Of a DNA stretch of 64,000 nucleotides, positions 1 to 9,410 are shown in pieces. This stretch comes from CAVYXK01 sp963708245 (GTDB lineage Bacteria > Pseudomonadota > Alphaproteobacteria > Acetobacterales > Acetobacteraceae). Under the pieces are notes generated by a model. The model was not told the origin of the DNA and did not search any database. It saw nothing but the letters and a program-made list of their open reading frames with translations. Where the stretch lies: contig OY970201.1 of NCBI GenBank assembly GCA_963708245.1, forward strand, positions 7,192,001 through 7,256,000. Direction: 5' to 3'. Both the position numbers and the translations under genes were made by a program. Every line of letters starts with the position of its first letter. The first letter of the stretch is position 1.

Positions 1-405
1 CTGCTGCCACCAAAATCCCCGATAAGGTTATTCGGTCACGTGAATGCGTCCTAAGAGCATCCGCGAGGATTGCGTAGCGAATTCTCCGCGAATCGTCGCG
101 TCCACTATAGACCGCCGAGACCTCCGCTGGACCATCAGCAGACGATGACTTCATATCTATCTCCGAACAGATCCAACCAACGAAGACAACCAATGGATCG
201 GCGTGGTCGGTCTCAAGCTTTGGGTGGTCCTATCACCACCCTTCCCGACCCATTCCCCATAAATCAGCCGATCGATGAAACCCAGGGCTTGCATTGCTTG
301 GAGGACAAAAAAGGCGGACGCAAAATGATACCAGCGGGACATGTCAGAGGTCCGGGTTTGCTATCGTTGTCAGGAGAGTTACCGGGTTGATCGCCCACTG
401 CGGCA
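1..405. other. No gene recognised
   Basis: Short overlapping open frames occur on both strands but none has a convincing start, coding-like composition or a recognisable family. The minus strand could hold further debris of the acyltransferase remnant that lies just to the right (a helix-rich stretch around 230-340), but I cannot assign it. Confidence 0.4.
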
Positions 406-762
406 TTAGGCAATAAGAGACCGTCGCAGGCACGACGGATTATAAGAGGCGGTGTCAACCGAAGCCAGGTAGAACCGTGGAATGTTGCTATTGAGGGTCG
501 GGCCATATTCCGAGAAAAGCAATGTAGTGATCAGATATCCGCTGAGGGAGAAGACTAACGTCGCACCAAATACTCCAGGAGTGTAAAGTACTAGTCCGTA
601 ATTTGCGCATACTACCATAGAAACGGCGATTGTACCGATCCCATCTAGCGTCCTGACATAGCTCCCACTGGCAGCGAGGACTAACCCCGTCCGGACTGCG
701 GTGGGATCTGGTCTTAACTCCATGTAATTACCTACCGCAGCCAGGCGAGGGACGTTGGGCAC
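406..762 (-). pseudogene. Acyltransferase-3 (OafA/YrhL-type) N-terminal remnant
   Basis: The central part of this 118-residue frame matches the start of membrane O-acyltransferases of the acyltransferase-3 family. It has an LDG-x-x-x-IAVSMVV opening, then GVFGATLVFSLSGYLITTLL, then SEYG...NIPRFYLAS, which corresponds to the family's first two transmembrane segments and the RFYLRR loop. Normal members are 350-650 residues with about ten membrane segments. Here the frame stops after the second segment, and the conserved first-helix histidine and the Arg-Arg after FYL are missing. The residues before LDG do not look like the family. I infer a decayed fragment rather than an expressed gene. Confidence 0.5.
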
Positions 763-2005
763 GATTGCCTATTCACGTTGCGCGAACGATTATGCACCCC
801 GAGAACGTACCGCGCAACTGCTATTGAAATTTGTGCACAGCGGTTCAGGCTCTCAGGTTCTGGACGAGGCACAGCAAACCGAGATTGGACCGTCCGGACA
901 CGGCATCTATCGCGCTGGTTGCTCATCACGGACCGCGTCCAGGCATAGATATTGCCGGCCTCCTTGCGCCCAGGCTCGAGCGCGCCGACACCCGCTCCGA
1001 GCAGATCGGAGATAGCCTGGCGGAGCGAAGGGTGGAGTTTCCACCGCCGCAAGCGCCCGGTGTGGCGGGAGGCGCATCCGTTGCCGGCGTCTGAGTTGTT
1101 ACGGCGGCCCCCACCTCTAGTAGCTATTCACTCAAAAGGCTCTCCAGTTGCGAGAATCATGCTTGACCAAGCCGCCTAAATGTAGCAATCGTCCTCAGCC
1201 TACCGCTGTACGATAGTCCCCGCCTGCCAGCGGCAACCAACCGCCCGCCGATCCCCCTTTTGAGAGAGTTGATCAGCAGTCTGTGTCAAGGCATCTATCG
1301 GGCGGTTGCCGCGGCCGGCTGCGCTTGGTTCGGGCCCGGCGAGGAAGATCGAGAGGAACCGGGCAACATATCGCCCAAGAAGCGAGAGGTACGGACGGTC
1401 TAATGACGTCACCACATATTCACACTGGCTTTGGATCGCCACTGGTTACGGCACGTCCCGTGTGTCGAGGGGCTACCGTTGCTGTTGTGACGCCGACGAT
1501 CAAAGCGCCGGCTGCTTGCAAGGGGCTGCACGCTTGGTCAAGCTCCGCCGGGTCGCTTCGAGTATCGCCTGACGTGCGCCTTTTATACCAGGCCGCCAAG
1601 AGAACGACTCTCAGCAGTCATGCTTGCGGAAAGCAGGAATCCGACAGAGCGCCCCTGATTCCGTGCTGTCGCGTGGATTCCATCTCGTGCAGGAAGGACG
1701 AGCGGAGGTCCCTCGCTAGTGTTCTGACTTTGACACTTCGATCCCGACCGGGATGGCGGGATCGGCCGCGAACCAGATGGAGGCCGGGGATCGAAGCGAT
1801 AGGATCGCAACACTAGGGCGCCGGTATTACACTTGCATTGAGTGCAGATTGAGGAATTCAATCGTGCAATTCCTGCCTGAAGACGCTTGCGCCCTGTTGT
1901 ATCCTTAAAGTTCGCCCCCGAAAGGCATGCGGAGGGGTTGCCGATCGGCGTACCCCTTATTGGGGTGCCAACGTAGTTACGATCACTTTTGCGAAGGACA
2001 GCATA
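763..2005. other. Gene-poor stretch, nothing recognised
   Basis: About 1.2 kb without a gene I can support. The longest frames (for example 1283-1816 plus, 1583-2125 minus) are Arg/Ser/Pro-rich shadows without family resemblance. With the acyltransferase fragment to the left, the stretch looks like decayed accessory DNA. Confidence 0.4.
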
Positions 2006-3934
2006 ATGCGAGGAATCAAGCTCCTCTTTATCGCGTTTCTGGCAATGACTATCGGTGGTGCTGCCCCCCCTAGTATTATCGGTGGTGCTGCCCCCCCTAT
2101 CTGGCGGCCCGACCCGACACCCCAAAGCATCGTCGGAATCACTCTCTCACCCCAAAGCATCGTCGGAATCACTCTCTCCGGGGATACATTCACTGGGGGC
2201 GCCGCGTCTGGCACCTCGGTGGGGGCCATCAGTGTCACGATGTCGCCGGCATCGCCGGCATTCTCGGGGAGCCTCTCGCTTTCGGCAAGCAGTGGCGGCT
2301 GCACTGCGACCAACGGCGCAAACAACTCTGATTTCCAGATCGCCGGCACGGAATTGGAGACGGTAGGCACACTCGCCGCCGGGACATATGCGGTCTGCAT
2401 TCTTGCAACCGAGGGCAATGATACTCCCTTGGGGCAGTCCGAGACGATTACCGCGACAGCCTCTGTCCAAGTCCCCGGGCCAAGTGCGGCCCTGTTCGCC
2501 AAGCCTTATTATACCTGCCAGACCAACTACTACGTCGCCACGACCGGCAGCGATTCCAACAACGGAATCAGTTCGAGCACGCCGTGGCGAACCCTTCAGC
2601 ATGCCAACAATTTGCTGCCGGCGGGTGGGGCGGCAGCCGGCTCATGCATCAACGTCGCGCCAGGGACATATTCCAGCGGCGTCTCGATCACCGTGGGGGG
2701 CAAGGTTGCGTCCTCGACGGGCTATGTTGTCTATCGCTGCACGACAATGGATGCATGCATAGTAACGGACGTGGCCGCCGGCGGAGAGAACGGCTCGTTC
2801 GTCTTCAACACGACGCAGCCGATGACGGGCAATTACGTCATTATCGATGGCTTCACGCTTGCGGCGGCGGCCGAGACACTCTTCGGTCAGGGAATCGAGT
2901 TGTGGGCGGGAAGCAATACGTTTACCCAGTCTGTTCATCATGTTTGGATCCTAAATTCTGTCATCCACGGGTACGGTCAGTCTGGCGTTCAGATGAACGA
3001 AGGGGAATACTTCTTTGTCATACATAATACGATATATGGCAATGCTAATGCCGGATGCAGCGCTCAGGGCTCTGGCATCTCGTTCGCCAACCTCATTGCT
3101 TTATCGGGCTATACGAGCACGGCCGATGATTCCCATACCACGGTCTACGGCAACATCGGTGCAGCTTTTCATAACGTTATCGAGTGGAATGTGCTTTATA
3201 ACAATGCCACCACAAGTTGCGGCACCGCCGCCAATCCTTATGATTCCGACGGGAACAACATTATTGCGGATACGCTGAGCTGGAATGGAACAGCCGGCGC
3301 GACGCCGTATATCCAAGGAACTCTAATCGCGTTCAATGTCGTGTATAACGCAGGCGGCGGCGGCATTCACATCTTCTACTCCGAAGACGTAACCGCAGCC
3401 AATAATAGCTGCTACAACAACTACCTTGATCCGTACAACCAAGGATCGGCGCGAGCGTGCATAGACACAAACGACAGCTACAGCGACACGATCATCAACA
3501 ACATAGCCGTCGCGATTCCGGCAGCGCCCAGCGGATCATGCGCTTTCGGCAAGCCACCGTTCGCTCAGTTCAACAGCGCGATGCTCGGTGGCGTCTTGAG
3601 CGGCAAGCCGGTCGACGTATTCAGCAACAACATCACCCAGCTTCAAGGCGGCCACAATAGCTGCTGGGGAGCATTCGGCCAGAATCCGCCGACCGGCGAG
3701 AACCCGATGTGGAACGACACCTACTCGTGCTCGTCCAACAAGTGCGCGACAAACCCGGGCTGGGTGACCGTCGGAAACTCGTCCACGGGAAGCGAAACAA
3801 CGCCGCCGGTCGGCGCCAATTTCGCGCTGCAGCCCGGCAGTCCGGCGATCGGATACGGTTTGACAAAAAGCTACCTGTCTCCGCAATCGGTGGATGCCGG
3901 CGCCTGTTATCACACGCTGGCGAGTTGCCCATGA
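2006..3934 (+). CDS. Secreted parallel beta-helix protein (choice-of-anchor Q type end)
   Basis: The 642-residue product starts with a short signal peptide (MRGIKLLFIAFLAM) and is rich in Gly, Ser, Thr, Asn and Cys. From about residue 170 it has the opening typical of right-handed beta-helix proteins (NYYVATTGSDSNNG, then PWRTLQHAN and APGTYSSG). PbH1-like turns follow, such as VWILNSVIHGYGQSGVQ, FVIHNTIYGNA and IAFNVVYNAGGGGIHI. The C-terminus has the choice-of-anchor-Q signature NFALQPGSPAIGYG...VDAGA. Such folds usually bind or cleave polysaccharide, but no catalytic residues can be assigned, so the substrate is unknown. Residues 15-60 carry two in-frame duplications. It appears to be a single gene, flanked by gene-poor DNA on the left and a non-coding gap on the right. 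Confidence 0.8.
   Translation: MRGIKLLFIAFLAMTIGGAAPPSIIGGAAPPIWRPDPTPQSIVGITLSPQSIVGITLSGDTFTGGAASGTSVGAISVTMSPASPAFSGSLSLSASSGGCTATNGANNSDFQIAGTELETVGTLAAGTYAVCILATEGNDTPLGQSETITATASVQVPGPSAALFAKPYYTCQTNYYVATTGSDSNNGISSSTPWRTLQHANNLLPAGGAAAGSCINVAPGTYSSGVSITVGGKVASSTGYVVYRCTTMDACIVTDVAAGGENGSFVFNTTQPMTGNYVIIDGFTLAAAAETLFGQGIELWAGSNTFTQSVHHVWILNSVIHGYGQSGVQMNEGEYFFVIHNTIYGNANAGCSAQGSGISFANLIALSGYTSTADDSHTTVYGNIGAAFHNVIEWNVLYNNATTSCGTAANPYDSDGNNIIADTLSWNGTAGATPYIQGTLIAFNVVYNAGGGGIHIFYSEDVTAANNSCYNNYLDPYNQGSARACIDTNDSYSDTIINNIAVAIPAAPSGSCAFGKPPFAQFNSAMLGGVLSGKPVDVFSNNITQLQGGHNSCWGAFGQNPPTGENPMWNDTYSCSSNKCATNPGWVTVGNSSTGSETTPPVGANFALQPGSPAIGYGLTKSYLSPQSVDAGACYHTLASCP
2051..2099 (+). repeat. 27-bp tandem duplication within signal/linker region
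   Basis: The 22-base string beginning atcggtggtgctgccccccc occurs at 2051-2072 and again at 2078-2099. The period is 27 bp, so the frame is kept and the protein gains a second IGGAAPP block. Confidence 0.85.
2119..2178 (+). repeat. 30-bp tandem duplication
   Basis: A 30-bp unit starting at 2119 is repeated exactly at 2149. It encodes PQSIVGITLS twice in tandem and keeps the frame. Together with the 27-bp duplication just upstream, it lengthens the linker after the signal peptide. Confidence 0.85.
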
Positions 3935-4220
3935 CGACAAACCAGCCGTCGTGCAGCTCTCACCAGGCGCAGATCAGCGTCGCTCCTCCCGGTAACCGCC
4001 CTGCGAGGAGGGCGCAAGAGGAAGGGGGAACTGTCGGCGCAGGGCGGGAGAGGTGTAGGGAGAGCCCGGCGTTTCCAGTCAGGGTGAACGCGCCGATCGG
4101 GTTGGTGATTATCAAAGCAGGCACGCGGACGTCGGCACCCGTTAGCCGTTCGTTCAGTCAATTATGTGAATCAACCTACCGGACGGCGCACTCGATCGTC
4201 GGAACCCAGGAGGGGCGGCA
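3935..4220. other. Intergenic, no gene
   Basis: About 290 bases between the beta-helix gene and the next gene. No credible ORF or RNA seen. Confidence 0.5.
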
Positions 4221-4619
4221 GTGCCTGCGTTGGAGCACCGGACAGTCGAATTCGATACGCCAACGATCCTGCATGCCTTCGCTGCTGTCCCTCGGATGAC
4301 CGAGGCACTGGGCCTTCGGCTTGGGCGAATCGCGCGCATCGAATTCCAGCCCGAGCGGGAGGCGATCAGCGTGATCGACCCCCAGGGCGAACCCGTCGCC
4401 GAACTCCGGGCCGAAAGCCTCGCCGCGCTGCTGGTCGCCTATTGCTCTCGTATCAGGGTCCCGCTTCCACGGCTCGGGCAGAAAAGCGTGGAGGTCACCT
4501 CGCGCAGCGTGGTGCTTCGGGTCGCGACGGCAAGCCGCTCGGATCAGGCCTCGGCCGGCGCCCAGTCCAGCTTCCCACGCGCCATGGTCTGGAGCAATAA
4601 GTCGCACCCGGGAGACTGA
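4221..4619 (+). CDS. Conserved hypothetical protein
   Basis: A 132-residue soluble protein without a family I can name. The GTG start at 4221 is supported by an AGGAGGGG ribosome site five bases upstream. The first 100 residues alternate short hydrophobic strands and a helix (ILHAFAAVPRMTEALGLRLG, IEFQPEREAISVIDPQG, SLAALLVAYCSRIRVPL), suggesting a small alpha/beta domain. The tail is low-complexity. A short hairpin (arms at 4604-4611 and 4620-4627) overlaps its stop and could end transcription. It lies convergent to tRNA-Val and hup. Confidence 0.6.
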   Translation: MPALEHRTVEFDTPTILHAFAAVPRMTEALGLRLGRIARIEFQPEREAISVIDPQGEPVAELRAESLAALLVAYCSRIRVPLPRLGQKSVEVTSRSVVLRVATASRSDQASAGAQSSFPRAMVWSNKSHPGD

Positions 4620-4720
4620 CCGGGTGCTGCGCCCGAGTCCCCTGTGAGGGCCTATAATCACCGACTGCGCACGCTCCTCGGCGGGCCGACTCGGCAGGGC
4701 CCATCCGTCATCGCGATCCA

Positions 4721-4795
4721 TGGTGGGCGGTGACGGGTTCGAACCGCCGGCCCTCTCGGTGTAAACGAGACGCTCTACCGCTGAGCTAACCGCCC
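4721..4795 (-). tRNA. tRNA-Val (anticodon TAC)
   Basis: The minus strand folds into a complete cloverleaf. The acceptor stem is GGGCGGT/ACCGCCC, the D arm is TAGCTCAGCGGTAGAGC, and the anticodon arm TCTCG-TTTACAC-CGAGA gives TAC. The T arm contains GGTTCGAACC, and CCA is encoded. It reads valine codons GTA and GTG. It lies directly downstream of hup on the same strand. Confidence 0.95.
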
Positions 4796-4820
4796 GCCGG
4801 CCGCACCGATCAGCGACCGC

Positions 4821-5093
4821 TCACTGCACCGAGTCCTCGAGTCCCTTACCGGCCTTGAAGCGGACTGTGGTGGAAGCTGCGATCTTCATCGTCTCTCCGG
4901 TGCGTGGATTGCGCCCCGTGCCGGCCTTGCGCTTGGCAGTGGCAAAGGTGCCGAATCCGACCAGCCGGACCTCCTCCTTCTTCTTCAACGCCCCTTCAAT
5001 CGCACCGAACACGGCATCAACGACCTCACTGGCCTTGGCGCGCGACAATTCAGTCTCCTCAGCTACAGCCGTGATCAGCTCCATTTTATTCAC
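4821..5093 (-). CDS. hup: DNA-binding protein HU
   Basis: A 90-residue nucleoid protein of the HU/IHF family that binds and bends DNA as a dimer. The sequence has the N-terminal helical dimerisation part (ELITAVAEETELSRAKASEV) and the core strand (EEVRLVGFGTFATAKRKAG). The signature TGRNPRTGETMKI, with its intercalating proline, forms the beta arm, followed by VRFKAGKGL. I chose the GTG start at 5093 because it gives the normal HU length and has AGGGGGG just upstream; the open frame extends further back but without family resemblance. It lies downstream of lon and upstream of tRNA-Val on the same strand, an arrangement common in Proteobacteria. Confidence 0.95.
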   Translation of the reverse strand: MNKMELITAVAEETELSRAKASEVVDAVFGAIEGALKKKEEVRLVGFGTFATAKRKAGTGRNPRTGETMKIAASTTVRFKAGKGLEDSVQ

Positions 5094-5270
5094 AGCAATC
5101 CCCCCTGCGCGGTGAGCAGAAAAACGGATGGCGCTCGGCCTCCGAGTCGCGGCCGGGCGACCGGCCGACAGTAAATGGCGGATTTCCGCCACGTCAACGC
5201 GCCGTATGCCGATCACACGATAAAGCGCGCCTATTGTGTCGCCGGGACCCGGGGCCGTGTAGAGCGCTCG

Positions 5271-5303
5271 AGCCCGCCGGAACGAAGTTCGTTCCGGCGG
5301 GCT
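5271..5303 (-). terminator. Strong hairpin after lon
   Basis: A perfect inverted repeat with 16-base arms and one central base lies 44 bases beyond the lon stop, between lon and hup. There is no long T run on either side, so it may be a weak intrinsic terminator or an mRNA-stabilising stem. Confidence 0.6.
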
Positions 5304-5346
5304 TCATCCGATCACGCCCAGCTCGCGTGCTGGCGGTGCCGGCTAG

Positions 5347-7818
5347 TCAGTGCGTCAGCGAGGCCGCCGCTTCGGCCGGCTGCGGGGCCGGGACGGGCGG
5401 CTCAGGCGGTTCTTCCCACTCGATCGCCTCGGGACGACGAGCCAGTGCCTGAGCGATGACCTCGTCCACATCGGCGACGGGGATAAGCTTCAGGTTCTTC
5501 TTCACGTTGTCCGGGATTTCCGCAAGGTCCTTCTCGTTCTCCTTGGGGATGAACACGGTGGTAATCCCGGCCCGGAGGGCGGCCAGCAGCTTCTCCTTCA
5601 GCCCGCCGATCGGCAGCACGCGGCCCCGCAGCGTGATCTCCCCGGTCATCGCCACGTCGCGGCGGACCGGGATGCCGGTCAGCACCGAGACGATCGAGGT
5701 CGCCATGGCGATCCCCGCCGAAGGCCCATCTTTCGGGGTCGCGCCCTCCGGCACGTGCACGTGGATGTCGCGCTTCTCGAACAGCGTCGGCTTGATGCCG
5801 AACTTGATCGATCGGCTGCGCACGTAGCTGATGGCCGCCGAGACGCTCTCCTGCATCACGTCGCCCAGCTTGCCGGTCTGCTTCACGTTGCCCTTGCCGG
5901 GCAGCATGACACTCTCGATTGTTAGAATCTCGCCGCCGACCTCGGTCCAGGCCAGACCGGTGACCACGCCCACCATGTCCTCGGACTCGGTCTCGCCGAA
6001 GCGGAACTTCCGCACACCCGCGTACTTCTCGAGGTTCTTGCGGGTAATCATCACCTTCTGGGTCTTCTTGGTGACGATCTCGCGCACCGCCTTGCGGGCG
6101 AGGTTGGCAATCTCTCGTTCCAGGTTGCGCACGCCGGCTTCCCGTGTATAGGTGCGGATCAGCTCGCGCAGCGCCTCGTCAGAGATCGACCACTCGTCCT
6201 TCTTCAGCCCGTGCGCCTCGGACTGCTTGGCGATCAGGTGGCGCTTGGCAATCTCCACCTTCTCGTCCTCGGTGTAGCCGGGAAGCCGGATGATCTCCAT
6301 CCGGTCCATCAGCGGCTGCGGCATGCGCAGGCTGTTGGCGGTGGTGACGAACATCACGTCCGACAGGTCGTAATCCACTTCCAGATAGTGGTCGTTGAAC
6401 GTGCTGTTCTGCTCCGGGTCCAGCACTTCCAGTAGCGCCGAGGACGGGTCGCCGCGCCAGTCGGCGCCGAGCTTATCGACCTCATCAAGCAGGAACAGCG
6501 GGTTGGAGGTCTTCGCCTTCTTCATGCCCTGCAGCACCTTGCCGGGCATCGAGCCGATATAGGTGCGGCGGTGACCGCGGATCTCCGCCTCGTCGCGCAC
6601 ACCGCCCAGCGACATGCGTACGAAGTTCCGTCCCGTGGCGCGGGCTATCGACTTGCCGAGCGAGGTCTTGCCGACGCCGGGCGGACCGACCAGGCAGAGG
6701 ATGGGTCCCCGGACCTTCGGGCTCCGCGCTTGCACGGCGAGGTACTCGATGATCCGCTCCTTGACCTTCTCCAGCCCGTAGTGGTCGTTCTCCAGCACTT
6801 TTTCCGCCTCGACGACATCGTTGCGGACCTTGCTGCGCTTCTTCCACGGCAACGCCAGCATCCAGTCGAGGTAGTTGCGCACCACCGTGGCCTCGGCGCT
6901 CATCGGGCTCATGGTCTTGAGCTTCTTGAGCTCCGCCACGGCCTTCTCCCGCGCTTCCTTCGAAAGCTTGGTCTTCTTTATCTTGGCTTCGAGCTCGGCG
7001 GTTTCGTCCTTGCCGTCCTCGCCTTCGCCGAGCTCTTTCTGGATCGCCTTGAGCTGTTCGTTCAGATAGTACTCGCGTTGCGTCTTCTCCATCTGCCGCT
7101 TGACGCGGTTGCGGATGCGCTTCTCCACCTGCAGCACGCCGATCTCGGATTCCATGTGTCCGAACACGCGCTCGAGCCGCTCGCCGACCTTCTGCGTCTC
7201 GAGGACTTCCTGCTTCTCGGCGATCTTCAGGTTTAGATGGGCTGCGACGGTATCGGCAAGCTTGCTCGGGTCCTCGATCTGATTGAGGCTGACCAGCACC
7301 TCGGGCGCGATCTTCTTGTTCAGCTTGATGTATTGCTCGAACTGCGAGACGACCGTGCGGCCGAGGGCCTCCAACTCCTTGACATCGCCCACCTGCTCGG
7401 GCAGCGGCTCGACATAGGCCTCGAAATACGACTGGGTCTCTTTGAAGCCGGTGATCCCTGCGCGCCGGCCGCCTTCGACCAGCACCTTCACGGTACCGTC
7501 GGGTAATTTCAGAAGCTGCAGGATGGTCGAAACCGTGCCCACCCGGTAGATGTCATCGGCGGCAGGATCGTCCTGGGCGGCATTCTTCTGAGCCACCAGA
7601 AGGATCTGCTTGTCGTCTTTCATTACCGCTTCCAGGGCGCGGACCGATTTCTCGCGTCCGACGAAGAGCGGGACGATCATATGGGGAAAAACAACGATAT
7701 CGCGGAGTGGTAGTACCGGCAGCAGGTCCCCGCGGCTCGGCTTGGCCTCTGTTGGCTTGTCCCCGTCTCCGGGCTGGCGTCCCGGCTGAGCCGGGGCCGG
7801 CCGATCGGATTCTGTCAT
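5347..7818 (-). CDS. lon: ATP-dependent protease Lon
   Basis: An 823-residue cytoplasmic AAA+ protease that unfolds and degrades misfolded and regulatory proteins. The N-terminal substrate domain (LPVLPLRDIVVFPHMIVPLF) is followed by a coiled-coil segment. The ATPase module has Walker A GPPGVGKTS near residue 380 and Walker B LFLLDEVDK. The C-terminal protease domain has the catalytic Ser in KDGPSAGIAMA near residue 700 and the partner Lys in GGLKEKLLAA. The chosen ATG at 7818 (MTESDRPAP) has AGGAGGT five bases upstream; a longer open frame exists but has no such site. It follows clpX on the same strand in the common tig-clpP-clpX-lon order, and hup follows it. The acidic and Pro-rich ends are normal variation. 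Confidence 0.97.
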   Translation of the reverse strand: MTESDRPAPAQPGRQPGDGDKPTEAKPSRGDLLPVLPLRDIVVFPHMIVPLFVGREKSVRALEAVMKDDKQILLVAQKNAAQDDPAADDIYRVGTVSTILQLLKLPDGTVKVLVEGGRRAGITGFKETQSYFEAYVEPLPEQVGDVKELEALGRTVVSQFEQYIKLNKKIAPEVLVSLNQIEDPSKLADTVAAHLNLKIAEKQEVLETQKVGERLERVFGHMESEIGVLQVEKRIRNRVKRQMEKTQREYYLNEQLKAIQKELGEGEDGKDETAELEAKIKKTKLSKEAREKAVAELKKLKTMSPMSAEATVVRNYLDWMLALPWKKRSKVRNDVVEAEKVLENDHYGLEKVKERIIEYLAVQARSPKVRGPILCLVGPPGVGKTSLGKSIARATGRNFVRMSLGGVRDEAEIRGHRRTYIGSMPGKVLQGMKKAKTSNPLFLLDEVDKLGADWRGDPSSALLEVLDPEQNSTFNDHYLEVDYDLSDVMFVTTANSLRMPQPLMDRMEIIRLPGYTEDEKVEIAKRHLIAKQSEAHGLKKDEWSISDEALRELIRTYTREAGVRNLEREIANLARKAVREIVTKKTQKVMITRKNLEKYAGVRKFRFGETESEDMVGVVTGLAWTEVGGEILTIESVMLPGKGNVKQTGKLGDVMQESVSAAISYVRSRSIKFGIKPTLFEKRDIHVHVPEGATPKDGPSAGIAMATSIVSVLTGIPVRRDVAMTGEITLRGRVLPIGGLKEKLLAALRAGITTVFIPKENEKDLAEIPDNVKKNLKLIPVADVDEVIAQALARRPEAIEWEEPPEPPVPAPQPAEAAASLTH

Positions 7819-7966
7819 GTTGGACCTCCTTCTGGACAGTCGCAGCGCCATCTGCCCAATGCCGGCACAGATCGCGCTTCCTCGGGCTTCATGCCCGTGT
7901 CATCGCGGTTGCATATCGGCAGCATGGCCAAAGCACGCAAGGACTTGAAATTGCGGTCGCCTGCCC

Positions 7967-7980
7967 CGCATCGGAGCGGG
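7967..7980 (-). terminator. Possible clpX terminator hairpin
   Basis: A GC-rich stem (gccccgc / gcgggc with a six-base loop) lies just beyond the clpX stop. There is no clear T run, so the assignment is tentative. Confidence 0.3.
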
Positions 7981-8001
7981 CCGGCAAGTAGGCCTAGGCC
8001 C

Positions 8002-9255
8002 TCAGGCGCTGCTCTCGGCACGCTCCTTGCCGTACAGGTAGAGCGGGTTGCTGCGCGACTCGGCGACCTCTCGATTGATCACCACCTCCTCCACCCCATC
8101 CAACCCCGGCAGATCGAACATGGTTCCGAGCAAGATTGCCTCCATGATGGAGCGCAGCCCGCGTGCGCCGGTCTTGCGGGCGATCGCCCGTGTCGCCACG
8201 GAGCGTAGCGCATCATCGGTGAAAGAGAGCTTCACCCCTTCCATCTCGAACAGGCGGCCATACTGCTTGATGAGGGCGTTCTTGGGCCGGACCAGGATTT
8301 CGACCAGCGCATTCTCGTCCAGATCCTCGAGCGTCGCGACCACGGGCAGCCGGCCGATGAACTCGGGGATCAGGCCGAATTTCAGCAGGTCCTCGGGCTC
8401 CACCTCGCGCAGGATGGCGCCCGTCCGCCTTTCGTCCGGGGAGCGGACCTCGGCGCCATAGCCCATCGCCGAGCCCTTGCCGCGGGCGGCGATGATCTTC
8501 TCCAGCCCGGAGAAGGCGCCGCCGCAGATGAACAGGATATTGGTGGTATCGACCTGCAGGAACTCCTGCTGCGGGTGCTTCCGCCCGCCCTGCGGCGGCA
8601 CCGAGGCGATGGTGCCCTCCATGATCTTGAGCAGGGCCTGCTGCACGCCCTCTCCCGACACGTCGCGGGTGATCGAGGGATTGTCCGATTTGCGCGAGAT
8701 CTTATCGACCTCGTCGATATAGACGATGCCCCGCTGTGCGCGCTCCACATTGTAGTCGGCCGATTGCAGCAGCTTCAGGATGATGTTCTCGACATCCTCG
8801 CCCACGTAGCCGGCCTCGGTCAGCGTGGTGGCGTCGGCCATGGTGAACGGCACGTCGAGGATGCGTGCCAGCGTCTGCGCCAGCAGCGTCTTGCCGGACC
8901 CGGTCGGGCCGACCAACAGGATGTTGGACTTGGCGATCTCGACGTCGTTGTTCTTCTGGCCGTGGGCGAGGCGCTTGTAATGGTTGTGGACCGCCACCGA
9001 GAGCACCCGCTTGGCGTGATCCTGGCCGATCACGTAGTCGTCCAACACCTTGCAGATTTCCCGCGGGGTCGGCACGCCGTCGCGGGACTTGACCAAGTGC
9101 GTCTTGTGCTCCTCACGGATGATGTCCATGCAGAGCTCGACGCACTCGTCGCAGATGAACACAGTCGGGCCGGCGATGAGCTTACGGACCTCGTGCTGTG
9201 ATTTGCCGCAGAACGAGCAGTAGAGGGTGTTCTTGGAATCGCCGGACTTGCTCAT
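8002..9255 (-). CDS. clpX: ATP-dependent Clp protease ATP-binding subunit ClpX
   Basis: A 417-residue AAA+ unfoldase that feeds substrates to ClpP. The N-terminal zinc-binding domain has four cysteines (YCSFCGKS ... FICDECVELC). Walker A is GPTGSGKT near residue 117 and Walker B is IVYIDEVDKI. The pore loop is GYVGEDVEN, the ClpP-contact IGF region reads KFGLIPEFIGR, and the sensor region is typical. Length and start (ATG, MSKSGDSKN) match the family. It sits between clpP and lon on the same strand and is probably co-regulated with both. Confidence 0.97.
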   Translation of the reverse strand: MSKSGDSKNTLYCSFCGKSQHEVRKLIAGPTVFICDECVELCMDIIREEHKTHLVKSRDGVPTPREICKVLDDYVIGQDHAKRVLSVAVHNHYKRLAHGQKNNDVEIAKSNILLVGPTGSGKTLLAQTLARILDVPFTMADATTLTEAGYVGEDVENIILKLLQSADYNVERAQRGIVYIDEVDKISRKSDNPSITRDVSGEGVQQALLKIMEGTIASVPPQGGRKHPQQEFLQVDTTNILFICGGAFSGLEKIIAARGKGSAMGYGAEVRSPDERRTGAILREVEPEDLLKFGLIPEFIGRLPVVATLEDLDENALVEILVRPKNALIKQYGRLFEMEGVKLSFTDDALRSVATRAIARKTGARGLRSIMEAILLGTMFDLPGLDGVEEVVINREVAESRSNPLYLYGKERAESSA

Positions 9256-9410
9256 GAGCGCTCCTGTCCCGATCGAGCTGGGACGCCGTGGCTAGCTTAA
9301 CCCCCGCCTGCCGAGCCGGACAAGAACTGTCATCCGGCCGTCAGGCGGAGGGTCACGGTCCTGGCCGCTGCCGGGTACCCGGGAGAGGCCAGACGGGATC
9401 ACCTCGCGGC

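Noticed and set aside
1283..1816. A 177-codon plus-strand frame in the left gene-poor region
   Set aside because: Arg/Ser-rich low-complexity translation, no ribosome site, no recognisable motif.
5350..5925. Long plus-strand frames opposite lon, clpX, clpP and tig
   Set aside because: They are shadows of GC-rich minus-strand genes with strong family matches. They are rich in Arg, Gly and His and have no ribosome sites.
7938..7976. A heat-shock-like sequence (cttgaaa, 13 bases, ccccgcat) between clpX and lon
   Set aside because: It reads on the plus strand, away from lon and into the 3' end of clpX antisense, and no plus-strand gene follows.
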